Below, piece by piece: positions 18,082 to 23,740 of a stretch of 64,000 nt of DNA (the stretch's first letter is position 1; the number at the start of each line of letters is the position of its first letter). Under the pieces are notes generated by a model. The model saw nothing but the letters and a program-made list of their open reading frames with translations. It did no database searches and was not told the DNA's origin. The DNA is taken from NCBI RefSeq assembly GCF_004799515.1, contig NZ_SSMX01000008.1, forward strand, positions 62,001 to 126,000, read 5' to 3'. The DNA comes from Phenylobacterium sp. GTDB taxonomy: Bacteria; Pseudomonadota; Alphaproteobacteria; Caulobacterales; Caulobacteraceae. The translations under genes were made by a program, and so were the position numbers.

Positions 18082-18293
18082 TGCGGCGCAGCTGACACTC
18101 GCGTCAGGAGCTCGGCGCGGAGTCTGTCCCTTTTCTCGGCATATTCGCGGTCAAGATGCTCCTGGCGTTCGGCGATGGCGATCCAACGTCCCGCCGCCGC
18201 CATATAGTTGGCGCGGACATTCGCCAAGGGTTCCAGGCGCGCGCGTTGCAACAGCGCCAGGGCGAGTTCCCGGGGAGCTGTCGGCGCTTTCAT
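18078..18293 (-). CDS. 71-residue helical protein of unknown function
   Basis: The product is short and charged, probably all-helical (LALALLQRARLEPL and IAIAERQEHLDREYAEKRDRL), with no Cys and no membrane segment. It overlaps the upstream sigma-like gene by four bases (ATGA at 18290-18293) and the downstream kinase by four bases, so all three are made from one message. Its make-up resembles the 97-residue protein at 20950-21243, which also sits in a receiver/Crp operon. A role as a small adaptor between the sigma-like protein and the kinase is possible but not shown. Confidence 0.7.
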   Translation of the reverse strand: MKAPTAPRELALALLQRARLEPLANVRANYMAAAGRWIAIAERQEHLDREYAEKRDRLRAELLTRVSAAPQ

Positions 18294-18736
18294 TGCCGCG
18301 TCATCTGTAAGGAGACGCCATGGCGGCGGGAGATGTCACGAAGCACTCCGAAGATCCAGGCCTGGCCGCTTTGGGCGGCGACATCAAACCCACGGGCCGT
18401 TCGCCAGACCTCGATCATCGCCTCGATCGCGAGGGCCTCGGCCGCAAGCGGGGCCACCCCGCGATGGATCAGGTAAGCCTTCGCGCGCGGCGCCACGAGT
18501 CGGAACAGCTCGGCGAAACGCACCCTGTCGCCCGCGGCGGTGGCCAGGAGTCCGGCATCGACCGCCAGGACGTCAAGCGCCCCTCCCGTCTCCCTGTCTC
18601 GCGCCGCCTCGCTCCAAACCGCGAAAGCCCGCTCCTCCGCGTGAGGCGCGGCTCTATCCGGGACAGGAGCGCCGACCTGACCCGCCGCCCTCGCCCGGGC
18701 CGCCTCTAATGATGGGATTTGGTTGGTTTGATCCAT
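18290..18736 (-). CDS. Sigma-70 region-2-like protein without region 4
   Basis: Residues about 70-140 align by eye with region 2 of the ECF sigma factor at 22189-22755: RVRFAELFRLVAPRAKAYLIHRG against RASFGALFTIFAPKVKGYLVRRG, and AWIFGVLRDISRRHG against AWIYTIARNMSVDAL. The protein stops at 148 residues, right after region 2, so no region 4 for -35 binding exists. The first 65 residues are Ala-rich and unrecognised. It heads a three-gene coupled operon with the 71-residue protein and a HisKA_2 kinase. It could be a decayed sigma factor, or a retained partner or decoy domain; the intact coupling argues for expression. Confidence 0.6.
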   Translation of the reverse strand: MDQTNQIPSLEAARARAAGQVGAPVPDRAAPHAEERAFAVWSEAARDRETGGALDVLAVDAGLLATAAGDRVRFAELFRLVAPRAKAYLIHRGVAPLAAEALAIEAMIEVWRTARGFDVAAQSGQAWIFGVLRDISRRHGVSLQMTRQ

Positions 18737-18742
18737 GTGTCC

Positions 18743-18810
18743 CCCGCGTACGCGGGAGCGCGGCAGGGAAGTCCTGCCGTCTCTCAGCCGCCAGCATGCT
18801 CTCAGAGAGC
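18743..18810 (-). promoter_or_regulatory. Structured leader before the sigma-like operon
   Basis: Three inverted repeats lie within 75 bases upstream of the ATG at 18736. GCTCTC-A-GAGAGC spans 18798-18810. CGGCAGG pairs with CCTGCCG across five bases (18761-18779). CCCGCGTACGCGGG is a perfect 14-base palindrome at 18743-18756. The last ends six bases from the start codon and abuts the GGGGGA that would bind the ribosome, so it could hide or expose the start. Alternatively these are copies of a genome-wide palindromic repeat. Confidence 0.45.
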
Positions 18811-18866
18811 TGACGATAAGTTGTTATATGCCATAGTGTGATGAATTCATACATCTAAGTGTCGGA

Positions 18867-18884
18867 AATCGCCACGTGGCGATT
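18867..18884. promoter_or_regulatory. Perfect 18-base palindrome (possible operator)
   Basis: AATCGCCAC at 18867-18875 is followed directly by its reverse complement GTGGCGATT at 18876-18884 with no spacer. It lies in an AT-rich gap between the end of the Crp/Fnr gene (18971) and the start of the sigma-like operon (18736), about 130 bases upstream of that operon. The zero spacer suits a dimeric regulator's operator better than a terminator. Confidence 0.45.
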
Positions 18885-18970
18885 ATGGTGAAGCTAAAAG
18901 TTCAATACAGTCAGGAAAGCTTGGACCACTTTTCGCCGACGTCAGGCCCGTCCAACCCACTATCTCAGCG

Positions 18971-19684
18971 CTAGGCGGACGCCGCTTGCTGGCGAGCCTC
19001 AATCAAGTTCCGATAGTGTGCGGCGGTCGCGTAGCATTCGCAGGATCGGCGCTCCAGCCGTTGCCGATCCAGGATTTGAATCTCGCCGCGCGTATAGTCG
19101 ATCAGCCCATCTGCCTTTAGGGCTCCGGCGACTTGGGAAACGGTCGAGCGCTGCACGCCCAGCATCGCGGCCAGGAAATCTTGCTTGAGCGGCAGCCTTG
19201 GGCCGCCACCGGTGCGGTCCTGACACTCCAATAGCCACCACGCCAGGCGCTGTTCATGGGAGTGGTGACTCTGGCAGGCCAGCGTCTGGCGCGCCTCCGC
19301 CAGCAACAGTTCCACGTGGCTGGTTACACGTTTCCGGAGCGAAGGGCTGGCGTCAAAGGCGGCGTTGTAGGCCTCTGCCGACACGCGCAGGGCAAGGAGA
19401 TCGACCTGCACCAGTGCGCGTGAAAACGTGACGCCGGCGCCGGCGACTTCCAGAAACCCCACCCCGCCTTCATTGCCAACGACGGCAGTTTCCACGGCGG
19501 TCCCCGAGAGCATGACGGAGAGCAGCGAAATGAGCCCCTGTTCCGGAAAATAGATCCAATCGACCTGGTCCTCCGGCTCGTAAAGGATCTCGCCGGCCTT
19601 GAACGCCATGGGCCGCATTTGACGCGCCAGAACGTCGAAGTCGTGCGCTTCCAAGGAGAGCAACAGGTGATTGGATGTTTGCAT
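18971..19684 (-). CDS. Crp/Fnr-family transcriptional regulator with C-terminal CxC
   Basis: The protein has a cyclic-nucleotide-type beta-roll (about 15-120; AGEILYEPEDQVDWIYFPEQG) and a Crp-type helix-turn-helix (about 160-215; LPLKQDFLAAMLGVQRSTVSQ). It ends with ERRSCECYATAAHYR, a Cys-Glu-Cys motif shared with the regulators at 19856-20560 and (as ACEC) 58059-58757. No N-terminal Fe-S cysteine cluster like that of FNR is visible. The ATG at 19684 has GGAGA seven bases upstream. It is divergent from the paralogue starting at 19856, so one may control the other. Confidence 0.85.
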   Translation of the reverse strand: MQTSNHLLLSLEAHDFDVLARQMRPMAFKAGEILYEPEDQVDWIYFPEQGLISLLSVMLSGTAVETAVVGNEGGVGFLEVAGAGVTFSRALVQVDLLALRVSAEAYNAAFDASPSLRKRVTSHVELLLAEARQTLACQSHHSHEQRLAWWLLECQDRTGGGPRLPLKQDFLAAMLGVQRSTVSQVAGALKADGLIDYTRGEIQILDRQRLERRSCECYATAAHYRNLIEARQQAASA

Positions 19685-19757
19685 GACGAGTCTCCATGCA
19701 CACTAGGTCATGTTCTGACATAGGATGCACGACAATTACGTACCGTGTAACTTTGAG

Positions 19758-19772
19758 TACATTGCAAATGTA
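19758..19772. promoter_or_regulatory. Candidate Crp/Fnr-type operator in the divergent promoter region
   Basis: TACATT at 19758-19763 and AATGTA at 19767-19772 form a perfect inverted repeat around GCA. It lies in an AT-rich gap between two divergent Crp/Fnr-type genes, 74 bases from the ATG at 19684 and 84 bases from the GTG at 19856. A site between such a pair fits auto- or cross-regulation. The half-sites are not the classic TTGAT/ATCAA. Confidence 0.45.
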
Positions 19773-19855
19773 AGATCGCCGTATTGATCGATAGGGCGTG
19801 TGACGGTAGGCCTATTGCTCTACCCAAGGGTCCCGAACACTATTCAAGAGGGCCA

Positions 19856-20560
19856 GTGCTGTTCCGTAATCGCATCCTATCCATCGTCGACAAGGCCGAT
19901 CTGGTGGCTTTGCTGCCCCACATGACTGAGGTCACCTGGGGTCCGGGTGTCGCACTCTATGAGGTTGGCGGCGAGGTGACACAGGTTCACTTTCCAAGCA
20001 GCGCCGGATTGTCGATTGTCGCGGTCATGGCCGACGGCGCCGAGGTCGAGTGCGCGACCGTGGGCTATGAAGGTGCGGTGGGCATCCTTCCCGCGCTCAG
20101 CGGTGCGTCGTCCTCGAACCGCACCTACGTCCAACTGGCCGGATCGGGGATATCGATCTCGGCAGCCGCCCTGCGAGATCAGGCTGCGAAGAGCCCCGCC
20201 TTGCTGGAACTGCTGCTGCGCTCGGCTCAGACCCTGATCGCTCAGGAGGAGCAGTCGGTCGCCTGCAACGCGCTGCACGAGATCGAGAAACGCCTGGCGC
20301 GCTGGCTGCTGATTTGCCACGACCGGCTCAACACCTCCGTGCTTTCCATCACCCAAGAATATCTGGCGATCATGCTGGGCGTGCAGCGCACCACCGTCAG
20401 CGCCGCGGCCGGCGTCCTCCGAAGCGAGGGCCTGATCCGCTACAGCCGCGGCCAGATTGAGATCCTCGACCGTGACGGGTTGGAGCGCCGTTCCTGCGAG
20501 TGCTACGGCGCGGTGCTGCGGACATACGACCGACTGCTGCCTCCGTCTGGGGAGGCCTAG
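19856..20560 (+). CDS. Crp/Fnr-family transcriptional regulator with C-terminal CxC
   Basis: The beta-roll sensor region (about 10-120; YEVGGEVTQVHFPSSAGLS) precedes a helix-turn-helix (SITQEYLAIMLGVQRTTVSA) and the C-terminal LERRSCECY motif. The GTG at 19856, with AAGAGGG just before it, aligns the N terminus with the divergent paralogue. The open frame also extends to a TTG at 19784, which would fall within the probable promoter zone. Four bases separate it from the downstream receiver gene, so it leads an operon with that receiver, a 97-residue protein and a zinc-finger protein. The effector is unknown. Confidence 0.85.
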   Translation: MLFRNRILSIVDKADLVALLPHMTEVTWGPGVALYEVGGEVTQVHFPSSAGLSIVAVMADGAEVECATVGYEGAVGILPALSGASSSNRTYVQLAGSGISISAAALRDQAAKSPALLELLLRSAQTLIAQEEQSVACNALHEIEKRLARWLLICHDRLNTSVLSITQEYLAIMLGVQRTTVSAAAGVLRSEGLIRYSRGQIEILDRDGLERRSCECYGAVLRTYDRLLPPSGEA

Positions 20561-20563
20561 GCA

Positions 20564-20953
20564 ATGTCAAACGCGGACTCCAATCTGGTTCTGCTCGTCG
20601 AAGACGAAGTTCTGGTTTGCGACCTCTTAGAAGAGGCGCTGCGGGACCGGGGCTTCGAGGTCACGGTCGCACGGGACGCGTCGGCCGCGATCGTCCTGCT
20701 GGACCGTTTCAAAAGTGAGTTGGGCGGGCTCATCACGGACATTGACCTCGGCTCGCCGATGGATGGCTGGTCGGTGGCCAAGGCCGCGCGCGCGCTGCAA
20801 CCCGGACTGCCGGTTTTCTACATGAGCGGCTCGGGCGCGCCCGACTGGCCCGCAAACGGTGTGGCCAACAGCACGATGATGGCAAAGCCCTTCCCGCTTG
20901 AACGGCTGGTGGAGGTCGTCACGGCGCAACTTCGGCCCGGAGCCGCGGCGTGA
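20564..20953 (+). CDS. Single-domain response regulator (receiver only)
   Basis: This is a complete receiver of 129 residues: LLVEDEVLV acidic pocket, Asp in LITDIDLGS, Ser in FYMSGSGAPDW and Lys in MMAKPFP. No output domain is present. It starts four bases after the Crp/Fnr gene and its stop overlaps the GTG of the next gene, so the three are co-translated. Its close relative is at 15484-15867. It could connect the neighbouring Crp/Fnr regulator or small proteins to an orphan kinase. Confidence 0.85.
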   Translation: MSNADSNLVLLVEDEVLVCDLLEEALRDRGFEVTVARDASAAIVLLDRFKSELGGLITDIDLGSPMDGWSVAKAARALQPGLPVFYMSGSGAPDWPANGVANSTMMAKPFPLERLVEVVTAQLRPGAAA

Positions 20954-21243
20954 CGTCGTCGCTTCCGTCCGCCATCGGAGCGCCGGTTGACAGGTCAGCG
21001 GCGGGCTACCGAGCCAAGGCCGAACGTCTTCTGAAAGCCGCCGCCGAGATTCAGGACCCCGGTACGGTCCATTTGCTGGAGGCTTTGGCCCTGGAGTGGC
21101 GGAAGCTGGCGATCGAGGCCGATTGGCAAACGGCCATGCTGACGGCTCTGGAGGCGCTACCGGCAGAGCCGTCCCCGGCCGGTCCTGACGGCCTCCAACA
21201 GTTCGGGTCGGGAGGTCCGACCCCTGAAGGCGAGAGGCGTTAG
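20950..21243 (+). CDS. 97-residue hypothetical protein of a small helical family
   Basis: The GTG at 20950 overlaps the stop of the receiver gene by four bases. The product has a helical middle (YRAKAERLLKAAAEIQD, then LLEALALEWRKLAIEADWQ) like small conserved alphaproteobacterial proteins found near regulators, and loosely like the 71-residue protein at 18078-18293. The C terminus is Pro/Gly-rich. No membrane segment, Cys or catalytic motif is seen. Its function is unknown; coupling suggests it works with the receiver. Confidence 0.65.
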   Translation: MTSSLPSAIGAPVDRSAAGYRAKAERLLKAAAEIQDPGTVHLLEALALEWRKLAIEADWQTAMLTALEALPAEPSPAGPDGLQQFGSGGPTPEGERR

Positions 21244-21245
21244 CC

Positions 21246-21530
21246 ATGAGCACCGATCAAATGCAATCTGGCGCCGCCGGTACCGCCGCGCCTCCCCCGC
21301 ACCCCTCGCATACACCGACCCGCGCACTCACCGCCTACGCCTTGGGCCTGCCGGCCCAGCCCGACACCGGCGAAATAAGCCGCCACCTTGAAGCCTGCGG
21401 GACCTGCGCTGCCTTTGTCGCGGAACTCGAGGAGAGCGAGGGTCGCCGCCTCCTCGACTCACCGCCGGCCGAGCTGTGGGCCGGCGCGCTCGGATTTGCG
21501 CTCGCGGGCATCGCCCGTCCCCAGCCCTAG
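21246..21530 (+). CDS. Small zinc-finger (anti-sigma-like) protein
   Basis: The 94-residue protein carries a His-x3-Cys-x2-Cys element (SRHLEACGTCAAFVAELEE) like the zinc-binding domain of ChrR/RsrA-type anti-sigma factors, followed by EGRRLLDSPP. It has no membrane segment and no cupin domain, so only the sigma-binding module would remain. It begins two bases after the 97-residue gene. A close relative with the same EGRRL segment is at 21899-22165. The nearest sigma gene is the convergent one at 22189-22755, a plausible but unproven partner. Confidence 0.65.
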   Translation: MSTDQMQSGAAGTAAPPPHPSHTPTRALTAYALGLPAQPDTGEISRHLEACGTCAAFVAELEESEGRRLLDSPPAELWAGALGFALAGIARPQP

Positions 21531-21582
21531 GAGGCAGCGGCCACAGGAGCGCGCGCCGGAGCCACCGCGAGCGGCCACTCGC

Positions 21583-21798
21583 CAGATCACCCAGGAATAT
21601 CTGGCGACAATGTTGGGCGTGCAGCGGACCACCGTGAGCGGCGCAGCCGGTGTGCTGAAGGCCGAGGGCTTGGCCCGCCACAGCCGTGGTCAGCTGGAAA
21701 TCCTCGACTGTGACGGACTGGAGCACCGGTCCTGTGAATGCTATCGCGCGGTTCTGCAGATGTATGACCAGCTCTTGCCCTCAGACGAGAGCGCGTGA
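21583..21798 (+). pseudogene. Crp/Fnr C-terminal HTH fragment (partial duplicate)
   Basis: From 21583 the frame matches the last 71 residues of the regulator at 19856-20560 almost position for position (ITQEYLATMLGVQRTTVSGAAG and LEHRSCECY), and the nucleotide sequences are also clearly alike. The beta-roll half is absent; upstream, the same frame is only the shadow of the zinc-finger gene. An internal ATG at 21610 could give a tiny HTH peptide. It looks like the remnant of a tandem duplication whose 5' part was deleted. Confidence 0.75.
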
Positions 21799-21898
21799 CG
21801 AGGCACCGTGTTGGCCGTAGTGAACCGAAGCGGTCAGATCGCCGTCATGCCACTAGCGCCCCGATAAGCGCGCAACCCTAGTCCACTTGGAGAGCCGT

Positions 21899-22165
21899 TT
21901 GCCCGCCCCGACCCACCCGCCCCAGCAACAACTGGAAGCTTACGCGACGGGTGAACTGGCCTCCGATTCAGCGGCGCTCCTCAAGACGCACCTCATCGCG
22001 TGCGAAGCCTGCCGAGCGGTCGTGCGAGCCGCCGAAGAGAACGAGGGCCGACGGCTTGTCGAGCAGCCAGGCGAACCGCTCGCCGCTGACGCTCTGCAGC
22101 GCGTTCTGGATCAAATCGATGGGCAGAGCGAAAGCTCGGCCCCGGATGAAGTGCCTGAGGCCTGA
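21899..22165 (+). CDS. Small zinc-finger (anti-sigma-like) protein, second copy
   Basis: The product has THLIACEACRAVVRAAEENEGRRLVEQPG, matching the His-x3-Cys-x2-Cys plus EGRRL layout of the protein at 21246-21530. The TTG at 21899 was chosen because GGAG lies six bases upstream; a TTG at 21887 would add four residues. There is no ATG. No C-terminal sensor domain is present. It follows the Crp fragment just as the first copy follows the intact Crp operon, and it converges with an ECF sigma gene 23 bases away. An anti-sigma role is an inference from the motif and this neighbour. Confidence 0.6.
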   Translation: MPAPTHPPQQQLEAYATGELASDSAALLKTHLIACEACRAVVRAAEENEGRRLVEQPGEPLAADALQRVLDQIDGQSESSAPDEVPEA

Positions 22166-22188
22166 GAGCGTCGCTTGCCGGGTCGAGC

Positions 22189-22755
22189 TTAGACCAGACC
22201 GTCGAGCGCAGATCTGAGGTGCGCCGTGGCAAGCCGGATGCGCGACTTAACCGTGCCAAGGGGTAGACCGAGGAGTTCCGCGATCTCGGCGTGGGTCAGG
22301 TCGTCGAAAAAGGCCAGCCTCAGGACGTAGGCCTGATCTTCGGGCAGGTTGTCGATCGCCGCGCGCAGTCGGTCGTTGCCTTGCGCAGCTCTGAATTCCT
22401 CCTCAGGCGTGACCTGACCATTGCCGGGCTCATCGACACGAACGTCTGCAGGCTGACGCTCCCGCCTCAAGGCGTCGACCGACATGTTCCGAGCAATGGT
22501 ATAGATCCAGGCCGATGCGCTGGCGCGCAGCGGATCGAACTGATCGGCTTTTCGCCAAACGGCGAGAAAGACATCTTGAGTCAGCTCCTCGGCGGTCTGA
22601 GGGATGACCCCGCGCCGAACCAAATACCCCTTAACCTTCGGCGCAAAGATCGTGAACAAGGCGCCAAAACTCGCGCGATCAGCGTCTCGCGCGATCGCAA
22701 CGATCCAGATCGCGGCATCTGCGGGAGATGTAAGGGGTGGCGTCGCGCCGTTCAC
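22189..22755 (-). CDS. ECF-family RNA polymerase sigma factor
   Basis: Region 2 (about 20-90) includes RRGVIPQTAEELTQDVFLAVWRKADQF and the DNA-melting segment AWIYTIARN. Region 4 (about 120-180) includes LPEDQAYVLRLAFFDDLTHAEIAELLGLPLGTVKSRI. The overall type matches ECF sigma factors regulated by ChrR-like zinc anti-sigma factors. The frame is open back to 22992; the GTG at 22755 gives a standard 188-residue protein, but other starts are possible. Two small zinc-finger proteins sit just beyond its 3' end and a ChrR-like protein lies at 27768-28412. Its targets are unknown. Confidence 0.85.
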   Translation of the reverse strand: MNGATPPLTSPADAAIWIVAIARDADRASFGALFTIFAPKVKGYLVRRGVIPQTAEELTQDVFLAVWRKADQFDPLRASASAWIYTIARNMSVDALRRERQPADVRVDEPGNGQVTPEEEFRAAQGNDRLRAAIDNLPEDQAYVLRLAFFDDLTHAEIAELLGLPLGTVKSRIRLATAHLRSALDGLV

Positions 22756-23349
22756 GAGGATCGCCACAGGGATCGGCAAGCCCAGGCCTGACAACGGCTC
22801 AAAGCTTGGCAGTAATAAATAAGCAGAACGCACATCGAGTTCAGCTACGGAGGAGACCTCTTCGCGGATGCGTCTTTGTTTCGCCACGTTCTTGGGTCTC
22901 ACTGTATTTATAATTGTCGGATATTGCCAAGCTAGATCAAGCATTACGCGTGATTTCCAGGAGCTTTCCGGAAAATTTTTACATGCAACCAATGCGGGGC
23001 GAATGTGGGCGCGACATCAAATGTCGGGTTCCGCGCATTGGCTATGGCGTAGCTCGTAACGCGGGATGAGCTCGGACGCTCCGGGGTCAGGTTTGAGCGT
23101 GCGGCGAATTCCATCCACGCGGCGAGGCTCCCGGGGCTGGCGGCCCTAGCCGCGAAGCTTAAGTGAAGTATTTACGTCGCGAACTGAGTGGCATGCGCGC
23201 TGCATTCCGGATTGAACCAGATATCTGCCAATGCAGCGTTCTGCCGCAGGCGCCTCAGCGCTTTGACCCGACTATATATGTTAAGTCAAAGGCGTTGCGA
23301 TGCGGCATCATTGGGCGTCCGTTTCTCTGTACTCCCGCCGGTCAGCAGC
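22756..23349. other. Region upstream of the sigma gene
   Basis: No independent gene is supported. Part may encode the N terminus of the sigma factor if an upstream start is used. The stretch 22880-23000 is AT-richer than its surroundings and probably carries the sigma gene promoter. Open frames on the plus strand at 23163-23350 show no recognisable protein features. Confidence 0.4.
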
Positions 23350-23538
23350 ATGCATCATGGCCGACTTCAGGCTGATTTTCTCGATAATAACGGCCGTATC
23401 GTTGAAGCGCAGGATGTCGAGGCGATCGACGATATCGCCGCGACGGTGCACGCCGAAGAGCAACGGTCCGACCGGGCCTCCGAACTTTGGAGCGCGGACC
23501 GCATGATCGCGAAGTACCCGAAGCGTCAGGACGCCTGA
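23350..23538 (+). pseudogene. Small conserved protein gene with a likely frameshift
   Basis: The frame ending at 23538 reads LDNNGRIVEAQDVEAIDD and RASELWSADRMIAKYP. This resembles a small alphaproteobacterial family whose members begin MADFRLYFLD-x2-G and contain an ELW segment. The expected N terminus MADFRL is present from ATG 23357 but in a different frame. The two frames would join if one base is missing near 23375 (CTG-ATTTT instead of CTG-TATTTT). An ATG at 23350 is in frame with the C-terminal part and could still give a 62-residue product. Confidence 0.5.
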
Positions 23539-23740
23539 CGGGTTTTGACGTGCAGGCCCACGGATTCAATGGCTTCGACCCACCTGTGGCGGCGTCGGAT
23601 GACTTCCTGCCGGGGCATTCGTCCGGCGCAGTGATCCAATATGGGACGGCTCTCGTAGTGGTCTCGACGGGATAGTGGAGATCAAGGCCAGCCTTCGATC
23701 AGGGTGGCGACTGTCCGCGTCTGGCTTTCGGAGCGCTGAC

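Noticed and set aside
18654-18854. 66-codon minus-strand frame through the sigma-like gene's leader
   Set aside because: It overlaps the structured leader and the start of the sigma-like gene in another frame; the apparent protein is explained by palindromic repeats.
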